Shown piece after piece: positions 40,687-47,309 of a DNA stretch of 64,000 nt. Every line of letters begins with the position of its first letter. The stretch's first letter is position 1. The notes under the pieces were generated by a model. The model was not told where the DNA came from. It did no database searches and worked only from the letters and a program-made list of their open reading frames with translations. Source of the DNA: a virus. The DNA is taken from positions 62,001 to 126,000 of the IMG/VR virus record IMGVR_UViG_3300044691_000566; one strand, written 5' to 3'. The translations under genes and the position numbers were made by a program.

Positions 40687-40707
40687 CCCTCACGAACGGA
40701 GACCCCC

Positions 40708-41247
40708 ATGCCTGTCGGCGGAACGATCGTCGCGCGCAACCGGATGGACAGCATCACCGTCCTCGCCTCGGACATCAAGGGCACCCACTCGGTGGAGTGG
40801 GCCGCCTACAAGGACCCTTCCGGAGATGACATTCAGTTCATCCCCGAGGAGGTCCTGGCCTCCGTCGCCTTCAAGAAGGCCCTCGCCAGGGGCGTCGTGG
40901 AGCTGCTGGAGGACGAGTCCGACCCCGAGGTGGTGCTGGCCCTGGGCAAGCAGGTCGACGCGTTCAAGCGCCGCCAGGAGGGCGCCAAGGAGACCGCCGA
41001 GGCGCTGATCGAGAAGCCGACCACCCGGGACACCGTCCGCGCCTTCTGCGTCGGACCGGACACCCGGGGCACCGGTACCTGCGAGGAGGCGGTGGCCATC
41101 TCGGAGAAGCTCCTCAAGGACGTGCCGCCCCTCTGCACCCGTCACCAGAACCTCGCGCACCAGTACGTGCCCGAGGTCGACACCAAGGGCGACGAGACCA
41201 AGACGAAGTGGGTCCGGGTCATCATCGGGTCCCGCGAGCGTGACTGA
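40708..41247 (+). CDS. Virion structural protein (probable)
   Basis: A 179-residue protein from ATG 40708 with ACGGAGAC upstream. N-terminal beta strands, a helical middle (VVELLEDESDPEVVLALGKQV ... EGAKETAEAL), and a C-terminal part with Cys at about 112, 120 and 139. Position directly after the capsid region suggests a head or neck component. No known family assigned. Confidence 0.55.
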   Translation: MPVGGTIVARNRMDSITVLASDIKGTHSVEWAAYKDPSGDDIQFIPEEVLASVAFKKALARGVVELLEDESDPEVVLALGKQVDAFKRRQEGAKETAEALIEKPTTRDTVRAFCVGPDTRGTGTCEEAVAISEKLLKDVPPLCTRHQNLAHQYVPEVDTKGDETKTKWVRVIIGSRERD

Positions 41248-41260
41248 GAAGGGCGGACAG

Positions 41261-41605
41261 ATGACCGAGCAGGAGACCGGCCAGGTCCCCGAAGCCGTGG
41301 AGGACGACACCCCCGTGGCCTCCACGCACGTCCCGGACCCGACCGCCATGTCCGGCACCCTGGAGACCTCCGGGACCGGTGGGGGCCGCAACGAGCGCAT
41401 CACCGGCACCACCAACATCTTCGGCCGGATCGAGCGGGACATCGTCGCGGTGCGCAACGTCGTCCTCAAGGACGGCGAACGCGTCGTGGAGACGGTCGAG
41501 CACGTCCTGCGCAAGGAGCCCGACCCGCAGGAGGACGCCGGGAAGGCGACGGCGGCCGACGGCAAGCAGGCCGGGAAGACCACCCCGGCCGCCAAGAAGA
41601 AGTAG
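41261..41605 (+). CDS. Small acidic/basic hypothetical protein
   Basis: One hundred and fourteen residues from ATG 41261 with AAGGGCGG nearby. GTG 41240 is an alternative that would overlap the upstream stop. Thr/Glu/Asp-rich first half, central helix (IFGRIERDIVAVRNVVLKDGERVVETVEHVL), Lys/Ala-rich end. Function unknown. Confidence 0.55.
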   Translation: MTEQETGQVPEAVEDDTPVASTHVPDPTAMSGTLETSGTGGGRNERITGTTNIFGRIERDIVAVRNVVLKDGERVVETVEHVLRKEPDPQEDAGKATAADGKQAGKTTPAAKKK

Positions 41606-41629
41606 CCGAGCAGAGAGAGAGCAGCACCC

Positions 41630-43024
41630 ATGACGACACCGCCCGGATACTCGGGGCAGGAGATCGACACCGAGGGCGTATACGGCAACGCGGGTGCTGC
41701 TCCTCGGGGTACCCAGAACCTGGTCTCCAACACGGAGACCGCCACCCCGGCCGGTGCCGCATACGGTGGCGGCGCCAACGTCGTGACCGGCGGCACCCTC
41801 ACCGGCACCCCGGACACCGAGGGGATCGGCACGGGCGCCAACGGCCCGTACGTGCCCAACCCGCCGCCGCTGCTCACCGGCACCCTGGACACCCAGACCC
41901 TGGGCTGGCCGCTGACCTCCGGGGTCACCCAGGCGTACCGGGCCCCCAACACCACCATCGGCCTGGTCGGTGCGGCCGGTGCGTTCGACACCACCCGCAC
42001 CGACACCCCGATCACCGACGGCTCGATCCGCAACGACTACCAGCAGAACCTGAGCGGCACCCTGGAGTCGGGCAACATCGGCGCCATCGGCCCCGTCAGT
42101 GCCCTCGTGCCGGTCGCCCCCTCCGGCACCCCCACGGTGGCCGCAGGCGCCCGTACCGCGACCGTGACGTGGTCCACGGTGGCCGACCCGGACGCCACGG
42201 CGCCCGTGCTCGGATACGTGATCATCGGCTCCACGGGCGGCACCACGTACACGGGCCGGGGCGTCACCACCGCCGTGGTGACCAACCTGGTCCCCGACCT
42301 GCCGTACTCGTTCCAGGTGCTGGCCCGGAACCGCAACGGCAACGGCCCGCTGGGCACCGCCTCCGCCACGGTGACGCCGTACAACCCGGACGAGCCGGAC
42401 GTCGGCAAGCCCGGCGGCCTGGACCCGTACTGGGCCCAGAACCCGATCTACGGCCCCGACGGCACCGTGAAGGCGGGCTCGGGCCTCGCGGGACGCCCCG
42501 CCGCGCCCACGAGCGTCGTCCTGACCGGCAATGGCACCGTGGGCGGCGTGGTGGCCACCTGGGTTGCCCCGGCGACCGGCGGCACCGTGAGCAGCTACAC
42601 CGTCACCCTGTCCTCGGGACAGACCAAGTCGGTGTCGGCCAGCACCCTGACGACCACCTTCACCGGGGTCGCCAACGCCACCGCGATCACCGCGACGGTC
42701 ACCTCGGTGGGTTCGGTGGCCAACGCCACCTCCACGGCTTCGGCTGTCTTCGGCAAGCCCACGGCCCCGGCGGCTCCCACCGCCACCAGCCCGTCGGCGG
42801 GCACCATCCACGTGGTGTGGACCGCCCCGACTTCGGGCGCCCCGATCAACTACATCGTCACCCTCGCCGGTCAGGACACCACCTCCCACACGGTGGCGGG
42901 CACCATCTTGACCAACGACTTCACCGCCCTGACCACCGGCCACGTCGACACCGTCACGGTGGGGGCGCAGGGGTCGGTGTCCACCACCACCTCGGCCGCC
43001 TCCGGCAACGTCACCGTCACCTGA
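41630..43024 (+). CDS. Fibronectin type III-repeat virion protein
   Basis: A 464-residue protein from ATG 41630. Residues 1-150 are Gly/Thr-rich. Three Fn3-like beta domains follow, at about residues 160-250 (TPTVAAGARTATVTWSTV ... GYVIIGSTGG), 285-375 (VVATWVAPATGGTVSSYTV) and 378-464 (IHVVWTAPTSGAPINYIV). Each has the W ... Y core. Such domains commonly decorate phage heads and tails and bind surfaces loosely. A strong terminator follows 8 bases after the stop. Confidence 0.75.
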   Translation: MTTPPGYSGQEIDTEGVYGNAGAAPRGTQNLVSNTETATPAGAAYGGGANVVTGGTLTGTPDTEGIGTGANGPYVPNPPPLLTGTLDTQTLGWPLTSGVTQAYRAPNTTIGLVGAAGAFDTTRTDTPITDGSIRNDYQQNLSGTLESGNIGAIGPVSALVPVAPSGTPTVAAGARTATVTWSTVADPDATAPVLGYVIIGSTGGTTYTGRGVTTAVVTNLVPDLPYSFQVLARNRNGNGPLGTASATVTPYNPDEPDVGKPGGLDPYWAQNPIYGPDGTVKAGSGLAGRPAAPTSVVLTGNGTVGGVVATWVAPATGGTVSSYTVTLSSGQTKSVSASTLTTTFTGVANATAITATVTSVGSVANATSTASAVFGKPTAPAAPTATSPSAGTIHVVWTAPTSGAPINYIVTLAGQDTTSHTVAGTILTNDFTALTTGHVDTVTVGAQGSVSTTTSAASGNVTVT

Positions 43025-43032
43025 TCCGGCCG

Positions 43033-43067
43033 CGAGGAGCCCCGTACACCGCGTACGGGGCTCCTCG
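43033..43067 (+). terminator. Strong intrinsic terminator
   Basis: A perfect 15-bp stem, CGAGGAGCCCCGTAC 43033-43047 with GTACGGGGCTCCTCG 43053-43067, and a 5-base loop. Confidence 0.85.
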
Positions 43068-43114
43068 TACCGCTGCCGGTCGTCGCATCATGCGGTCCTG
43101 TCGGGCGCCCCCGG

Positions 43115-43135
43115 TCCCCCCGGAAGGGTTGAAGG
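43115..43135 (+). repeat. Structural-gene leader motif
   Basis: TCCCCCCGGAAGGGTTGAAGG (43115-43135), about 27 bases before the ATG at 43162. Confidence 0.5.
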
Positions 43136-43161
43136 CCACCACCCAGCGGATCGGGAGCGGA

Positions 43162-43809
43162 ATGTCCACCACCAGCCAGCACGTGGGATACAAGATCCCG
43201 GATGGGTCGGACCCCTTCCTGCGGACCGACTTCGTCCAGAACCTCAACCTCCAGGACCAGTACACGGGCGACTGGATCTGCACGAGCACCACCCGACCGG
43301 CCTGGGGCAGCGGCCAGGCGGGCATGAAGATCGTCGAGACGGACACCCGCCGCACCCTGATGTGGACCGGCACCACGTTCCGGGAGATGCTCTACGGCCC
43401 CGCCGTCTGGTGGGGCTCCATCCGCCCCAACGCGACCATCTCCCACGGCACGGTGGTGTCCTACACCGTCGGCACGTTCACCGTGAACCGCCCCGGCACG
43501 CTGCTCGGGTTCGCCAACACCGAGTACGCGATGCCCAACACCGGCTACATCGGCGCCTCCACCCGCGTCACCATCGACGGCGCGGTGGCGAGCTGGGACA
43601 CCTCCGGCGTCGACTTCATTGAGACCAACTTCCCCAGCGGCGGCACCGACTTCTGGGGCGTCACCATCCCGGCCATGGGCGTCCGCAACATATCCGCCGG
43701 AACCCACTCGGTCGGCATCCAGATCCTGGGCACCGTCACCGGCACCAACACCCTCAAGATCGTCTCCAACCGCACGCTGGCCATGTTCGTCAACGCGACC
43801 GACCGCTAG
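43162..43809 (+). CDS. Virion structural protein, beta-rich
   Basis: A 215-residue protein from ATG 43162 with TCGGGAGCGGA. Residues 1-60 are extended (DGSDPFLRTDFVQNLNLQDQ). Residues 80-215 form a beta sandwich with Gly/Thr turns (YTVGTFTVNRPGTLLGFAN ... VGIQILGTVTGTN), like receptor or fibre head domains. Probably a fibre or decoration subunit. No family named. Confidence 0.6.
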   Translation: MSTTSQHVGYKIPDGSDPFLRTDFVQNLNLQDQYTGDWICTSTTRPAWGSGQAGMKIVETDTRRTLMWTGTTFREMLYGPAVWWGSIRPNATISHGTVVSYTVGTFTVNRPGTLLGFANTEYAMPNTGYIGASTRVTIDGAVASWDTSGVDFIETNFPSGGTDFWGVTIPAMGVRNISAGTHSVGIQILGTVTGTNTLKIVSNRTLAMFVNATDR

Positions 43810-43818
43810 GACCGCCAC

Positions 43819-44688
43819 ATGGCGCTCTTCTGGAACGACCGGCAGTACGTCTCCCAGTACGCGGTGGACGTGGTGGGCATCCACCTGCTCCGCAACCAGG
43901 TCCCGGTGGACGCCGACTCCGGCGTCGCCCTCACCATGGTCTCGGAGAACACCGGCAGCGAGGTCTTCTCCCGCGCCGCCACCCACAACGCGACCGGCGA
44001 CTACTCGGCGTCGTTCAACAGCGTGGAGACCTCTGTCCCCGGGTCCTACACGCTGGCGTGGACCTACGTCCTGACCGGGCAGCCGGAGTACCTGGAGTCC
44101 GGCATCGAGGTCGGCCCGGCTGCCCCCTCGTACGACAATCTCGCGCCGGGGATGAAGGACATCGTGGAGGGGGTCATGATCCGCATCGCGGACACCATCG
44201 ACTCCCCGGGCGGTGGCCCGAATTTGTTGACATATGTCCAGAGCAAGTTCGGCCGGGGCCGGATCGCCGAGCTGATGCGGATCGCCCTGGGCCGCCTCAA
44301 CACGGTCGCCCAGCCCCATCAGACCTACACCCTGGACGGCAATGGGGGCGCCACCTTCCCCTTCGCCCAGTGGGGTCCGCTGCTGGAGGCCGTGACCTGG
44401 GCGGAGACGCTCAAGCATCTGATCCGCAGCTACAACGAGCAGCCGAACTTCATCGGCTCCGGCAACATCTCCCGCCTGGACCGCCGGGACTACGTCCAGC
44501 GCTGGCGCGACTCCCTCATGGACGAGGAGGCCGCGATCAAGGGGCAGCTCGATGTCTTCAAGATCGCGTCCATGGGCCTGGGCCGACCGGCTGTGCTGAT
44601 TTTCGGGGGCGTCTATGGTCGGTACGGGCCCACTCGCATGTCGGGTAGCGTGGCCGCGCGGCCCCGTTACTGGACGAGATTCTACTAA
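43819..44688 (+). CDS. Virion structural/connector protein
   Basis: A 289-residue protein from ATG 43819. Residues 1-100 are beta (FWNDRQYVSQYAVDVVG ... YTLAWTYVLTGQPEYLESG). Residues 105-260 are helical (IAELMRIALGRLN ... LLEAVTWAETLKHLIRSYNEQ). The mixed layout and place after the capsid module suggest a head-tail connector component. It is the last gene before the RNA-unit array. Confidence 0.6.
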   Translation: MALFWNDRQYVSQYAVDVVGIHLLRNQVPVDADSGVALTMVSENTGSEVFSRAATHNATGDYSASFNSVETSVPGSYTLAWTYVLTGQPEYLESGIEVGPAAPSYDNLAPGMKDIVEGVMIRIADTIDSPGGGPNLLTYVQSKFGRGRIAELMRIALGRLNTVAQPHQTYTLDGNGGATFPFAQWGPLLEAVTWAETLKHLIRSYNEQPNFIGSGNISRLDRRDYVQRWRDSLMDEEAAIKGQLDVFKIASMGLGRPAVLIFGGVYGRYGPTRMSGSVAARPRYWTRFY

Positions 44689-44709
44689 AACCGGACATTA
44701 CGGCCATGA

Positions 44710-44810
44710 TAGGGTCAGGTCCTGCAAGGCACGGCAGGGCTAGGCGAGGTCTGGCAGGGTACGGCTGGGCACGGCAGGGGGAGGGCGATCACCTACGGGT
44801 GGTCGCCCTC
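44710..44810 (+). ncRNA. GGNNN-repeat RNA unit, plus array unit 1
   Basis: TGATAGGGT (TAGGGT 44710-44715), eleven GG pentamers (GGCAC, GGCAG, GGCTA, GGCGA, GGTCT ...), then a 13-bp hairpin 44781-44810 closed by C(UACG)G, followed by CGTTGTT. Confidence 0.65.
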
Positions 44811-44815
44811 CGTTG

Positions 44816-44930
44816 TTGACAGATCCAGTAGGACATGACAGAGTCAAGTCGTCCTCATTCACCTGGGGCGGGCGTCGGTCGATCCGTGGTGCTCCCTTTC
44901 GCAACAAGGGCACGGATTGACCGACGTCTT
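44816..44930 (+). ncRNA. Long-hairpin RNA unit without GGNNN repeat
   Basis: TTGACA 44816-44821, 17 bases, CAGAGT 44839-44844, then CAAGTC. About 28 bases later a 16-bp stem, CGTCGGTCGATCCGTG 44873-44888 with CACGGATTGACCGACG 44911-44926 (one G-U), continues into an inner helix in the 22-base loop. No GG repeat. It shares the promoter but not the body of its neighbours. Confidence 0.6.
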
Positions 44931-44953
44931 TGTACTCCCGTCGGTAACCCTGA

Positions 44954-45038
44954 TAGAGTCAAGTCCTCGGCACGGCTAGGTAGGGCAGGGTTTGGTAGGG
45001 CAGGGAGAAGGGGTCCTCTACGGAGGACCCCTTCGTTT
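44954..45038 (+). ncRNA. GGNNN-repeat RNA unit, plus array unit 2
   Basis: TGATAGAGT (TAGAGT 44954-44959), a TTGTAC box 18 bases upstream, CAAGTCC, seven or eight GG pentamers (GGCAC, GGCTA, GGTAG, GGCAG ...), then a perfect 12-bp hairpin 45007-45034 with C(UACG)G and CGTTTTG after it. Confidence 0.65.
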
Positions 45039-45090
45039 TGCCCCCGCAGGCCCGGTAGAGTCCGGCCTCCACCGTCAGAGAGGACCCTCA

Positions 45091-45300
45091 ATGCCCGACA
45101 GCGAGATCATCAGGGACTGGTACACCTCCAGCGCCTGCGGGGCGAACAACTCCTGCCTGGAGGCCCGCACTTACGCCGACGGGTCGGTCGAGATCCGCAA
45201 CTCCCAGGACCCGAAGGGCACCCTCCTCCGGTTCACCGAGGACGAATGGTCCGCCTTCCTCGTGGGCGCCCGCGCCGGGGAGTTTTCCACCGGGGCATGA
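45091..45300 (+). CDS. DUF397 domain protein
   Basis: Sixty-nine residues from ATG 45091, after the leader CCGTCAGAGA (45072-45081) and AGAGAGGA. The whole chain is a DUF397 domain: WYTSSACGANNSCLEARTY, then VEIRNSQDPKG, then LLRFTEDEWSAFLVGARAGEF, matching the family pattern W-x-K-S-S ... C-V-E-V ... V-R-D-S-K-D-P ... F-x-x-x-E-W-x-A-F-x-x-G-x-x-x-G-E-F. In Streptomyces these small acidic proteins are encoded beside XRE-type regulators and modulate them (WhiJ-like systems). The phage copy lacks an XRE neighbour, so it may act on host regulators. Confidence 0.88.
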   Translation: MPDSEIIRDWYTSSACGANNSCLEARTYADGSVEIRNSQDPKGTLLRFTEDEWSAFLVGARAGEFSTGA

Positions 45301-45305
45301 CCTGA

Positions 45306-45386
45306 TAGAGTCAAGTCCTCGGCTAGGCATGGCGGGGCTCGGCTTGGCACGGCAGGGAGAAGGGGTCCACTACGGTGGACCCCTTC
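45306..45386 (+). ncRNA. GGNNN-repeat RNA unit, plus array unit 3
   Basis: TGATAGAGT (TAGAGT 45306-45311) just after the DUF397 stop, CAAGTCC, seven or eight GG pentamers (GGCTA, GGCAT, GGCGG, GGCTC ...), then a perfect 12-bp hairpin 45359-45386 with C(UACG)G. Confidence 0.65.
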
Positions 45387-45402
45387 GTCGTTGGGAGGAC
45401 GG

Positions 45403-45582
45403 ATGCGCATCGGTCAGGAGCCGCCCCGGCGGGAGAAGCTGCGGGGCTACGTGATCACCGGCTGCATCAAGTGCGGCGGCCGGTCCAAGTGGATCCGGCG
45501 TGGACCGCACGACTGCTGCTTGCGCAAGGACATGAGCCGGGCCCGGGAGAAGCAGGAATGGCGCCGGACCCTCAGGGATTGA
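45403..45582 (+). CDS. Small basic zinc-type protein
   Basis: Fifty-nine residues from ATG 45403 with GGGAGG at 45393-45398. Cys at CIKC and CC (about residues 21-24 and 38-39) and many Arg/Lys suggest a zinc-bound nucleic-acid-binding peptide. It sits in the 16-base gap after one RNA-unit hairpin and overlaps the next unit's TGATAGAGT. Confidence 0.6.
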   Translation: MRIGQEPPRREKLRGYVITGCIKCGGRSKWIRRGPHDCCLRKDMSRAREKQEWRRTLRD

Positions 45583-45678
45583 TAGAGTCAAGTCCCTGGC
45601 AAGGCTGGCCAAGGCCCGGTAGGGCACGGCTTGGCCCGGCAGGGCAGGGAGAAGAGCCCCACTACGGTGGGGCTCTTC
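45583..45678 (+). ncRNA. GGNNN-repeat RNA unit, plus array unit 4
   Basis: TGATAGAGT starts in the stop codon of the preceding gene (TAGAGT 45583-45588). CAAGTCCC, ten or eleven GG pentamers (GGCAA, GGCTG, one GCCAA, GGCCC, GGTAG ...), then a perfect 12-bp hairpin 45651-45678 with C(UACG)G. Confidence 0.65.
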
Positions 45679-45682
45679 GTCG

Positions 45683-45816
45683 TTGACGGACCCCGCAGTT
45701 CATGACAGAGTCAAGTCCTGCATGGCCGGGCGGGACGTGGCGCGGTGTGGCATGGCTAGGTAGGGCCGGGCAGGGCATGGGCTGTGGAGATGGGGCCTCT
45801 TTCGGGAGGCCCCATC
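45683..45816 (+). ncRNA. GGNNN-repeat RNA unit, plus array unit 5
   Basis: Full promoter: TTGACG 45683-45688, 17 bases, CAGAGT 45706-45711. CAAGTCCTG, about twelve GG pentamers, then an 11-bp hairpin 45789-45816 with a UUCG-containing loop. Confidence 0.65.
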
Positions 45817-45823
45817 GTCTTGA

Positions 45824-45918
45824 TAGAGTCAAGTCCCTGGCTGGGCTTGGTATGGCTGGGCTTGGCGTGGTGAGGCATGGCAGGGGGAGAGGGCCCGGAT
45901 TTTTAAATCCGGGCCCTC
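45824..45918 (+). ncRNA. GGNNN-repeat RNA unit, plus array unit 6
   Basis: TGATAGAGT (TAGAGT 45824-45829), CAAGTCCC, nine or ten GG pentamers (GGCTG, GGCTT, GGTAT, GGCTG ...), then a 14-bp hairpin 45889-45918 with an ATTTTTAAAT centre, like that of minus unit 5. Confidence 0.65.
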
Positions 45919-45928
45919 CGCCATATGG

Positions 45929-45974
45929 TTGACACTCCAGGAATCCTTGGAGTACAGTCACCTTCGCCAGAGAA
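45929..45974 (+). promoter_or_regulatory. Early-type promoter with spacer repeat and leader
   Basis: TTGACA 45929-45934, 18 bases, TACAGT 45953-45958. The spacer CTCCAGGAATCCTTGGAG carries the shared inverted repeat. The leader CGCCAGAGAA follows at 45965-45974. Confidence 0.8.
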
Positions 45975-45996
45975 CGCCGAGCCCCAGGGAGGGCCC

Positions 45997-46575
45997 ATGC
46001 AGGTCCGTTTGACTCTTACCGGAACCACATCGCTGCTCATGCACAACGCGCGGCTGTCCGACCCGTTGGACCCCTACACCAAGATGCTCAAGGCCATCTC
46101 CTCCAAGCGCACCAAGACGGAGGACGACCACGACGACATGGCGCGCGTCGAATTCCTCGGCGGCCTGTACTTCGACCCGGAGGCCGGGCCGTACGTTCCC
46201 GGCGTCAACGTCCACCGCTGCCTGGTGGAGGGCGCCAAGCTCAACAAGCTGGGCCGCCACGTGGAGCGCGGCATCATCGCCCTGGACGAGATCTGCCCGC
46301 TGGGCTACGCGGGGCCGCGCACGGAGGAGGCGCTGTGGAAGGACAAAAACTTCGTCTCCCGGCTGTCCGTCGGCGTCACCACCTCGCGCGTCATGCGCAC
46401 GCGCCCCGAATTCCCGGTGTGGGGCCTGGAGGCCGACATGCTGGTGGACACCGGCCAGCTCGACCTGGAGCAGGTCCGCACCATCGCCGAGAAGTCCGGA
46501 CAGATGATCGGTCTCGGCGACTACCGTCCCCGGTTCGGGCGATTCACCGTCGAGGTCGTCGAACTCCAGGGCTGA
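45997..46575 (+). CDS. Conserved phage/prophage protein of unknown function
   Basis: A 192-residue protein from ATG 45997 with CAGGGAGGG at 45985-45993. Its phrases GTTSLLMHNARL, DPYTKMLKAISSKRTKT, GPYVPGVNVHRCLVEGAKL, TSRVMRTRP and GLGDYRPRFGRF recur in a widespread phage family that I remember but whose function I do not know. The strand-helix order and a late Gly-rich loop recall RAMP/Cas7-like RNA-binding folds, but that is speculation. It is usually followed, as here, by a gene of the type at 46615. Confidence 0.7.
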   Translation: MQVRLTLTGTTSLLMHNARLSDPLDPYTKMLKAISSKRTKTEDDHDDMARVEFLGGLYFDPEAGPYVPGVNVHRCLVEGAKLNKLGRHVERGIIALDEICPLGYAGPRTEEALWKDKNFVSRLSVGVTTSRVMRTRPEFPVWGLEADMLVDTGQLDLEQVRTIAEKSGQMIGLGDYRPRFGRFTVEVVELQG

Positions 46576-46614
46576 TCCCGCCAGAATCTGTACCACCGAA
46601 CAGAAGGAGGACGA

Positions 46615-47178
46615 ATGGCCGCCAAGCCGTTCGAGCCCAAGGGCGATGTCGCCCGCTGGGTCCCCGTCTACGAGAATCTGCGCGACCTGGAGCCGGGGGT
46701 GCTGGTCACGTACGAGCAGCTCTCGGAGTGGGCCGGAGTCGATGTCCGGCGCGACCGCAGCCCCCTCGTGCAGGCCGAGGACAAGCTCCTGAAGGAGCAC
46801 GGGCGCGGCGTCGCCAACGAGCGGGGCGTGGGGTACCGGATCATGCTGGCCTCCGAACACGGTGAGGCCGCCCGGCGCCAGACCCGGAAGGCCGACCGCC
46901 GGATCAGGAAGGCCATAACCCTTCTGACCGTGGCCGACCGCAATCACCTGACCCCGCAGCAGCGGCAGAAGTACGAGAGTCAGGCCGGGGCTCTCCAGGC
47001 CGTCCGGGACATGACCAACCGCCTGGCGCGGCGGACGGCCGCGCTGGAGGAGGGTCTGAAAGCGGTCCGTCGGGAGACCAAGGAGACCACGGCCGGTCTG
47101 TCCGACCGCTTGGAGCGGCTGGAGGCCCGGTTCGCGAACGTTCCGGGCGATGCCCCGGCGGACAGCACCACGACCTGA
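46615..47178 (+). CDS. Conserved partner protein, winged-helix-like with coiled coil
   Basis: A 187-residue protein from ATG 46615 with AAGGAGGAC at 46604-46612. Residues 15-80 look like a winged helix (YENLRDLEPGVLVTYEQLSE ... GVGYRIMLASEH). Residues 85-175 are Arg/Lys-rich helix and coiled coil (RLARRTAALEEGLKAVRRE). A CCGCCAGAAT leader (46578-46587) lies between the two genes. Found paired with the preceding family in other phages. Function unknown. Confidence 0.65.
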   Translation: MAAKPFEPKGDVARWVPVYENLRDLEPGVLVTYEQLSEWAGVDVRRDRSPLVQAEDKLLKEHGRGVANERGVGYRIMLASEHGEAARRQTRKADRRIRKAITLLTVADRNHLTPQQRQKYESQAGALQAVRDMTNRLARRTAALEEGLKAVRRETKETTAGLSDRLERLEARFANVPGDAPADSTTT

Positions 47179-47252
47179 TAAGGTCACCCCCATCGGGATT
47201 TTAAAATCCCGCACAGACGACAGGCCCGTTCATGGGGAACGGGCCTGTCGTC
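47179..47252 (+). ncRNA. Variant unit without GGNNN repeat
   Basis: TGATAAGGT starts in the preceding stop codon (TAAGGT 47179-47184). Then the perfect palindrome CGGGATTTTAAAATCCCG (47194-47211) and a perfect 16-bp hairpin, 47216-47231 with 47237-47252. No GG pentamers. At minimum this is a very strong terminator. Confidence 0.45.
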
Positions 47253-47270
47253 ATGTCCGGAGTCCTCCAA

Positions 47271-47290
47271 GCCCGGCGAAGAGGTGAAAC
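47271..47290 (+). repeat. Structural-gene leader motif
   Basis: GCCCGGCGAAGAGGTGAAAC, 20 bases before the GTG at 47310. Confidence 0.5.
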
Positions 47291-47309
47291 CGCACCTCTG
47301 GAGGACGTC

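Larger units (their letters stand above)
44689..45090. other. Gene-free array of plus-strand RNA units
   Basis: Four hundred bases without a credible gene. They hold units at 44710, 44816 and 44954 and a possible promoter box TAGAGT at 45056-45061 before the DUF397 gene. Confidence 0.7.

Noticed and set aside
44873-44926. tRNA or tRNA-like gene
   Set aside because: One long helix with a small inner helix. No acceptor/D/anticodon/T-arm arrangement.
44835-45305. Plus-strand open frame across the RNA array
   Set aside because: Arg/Pro-rich translation, no ribosome site, and it runs through a promoter, two hairpins and the DUF397 gene in another frame.
45997-46575. Cas7/RAMP protein
   Set aside because: Only a loose impression of strand order and a Gly-rich loop. 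The family is common in phages without CRISPR genes, so no function is assigned.
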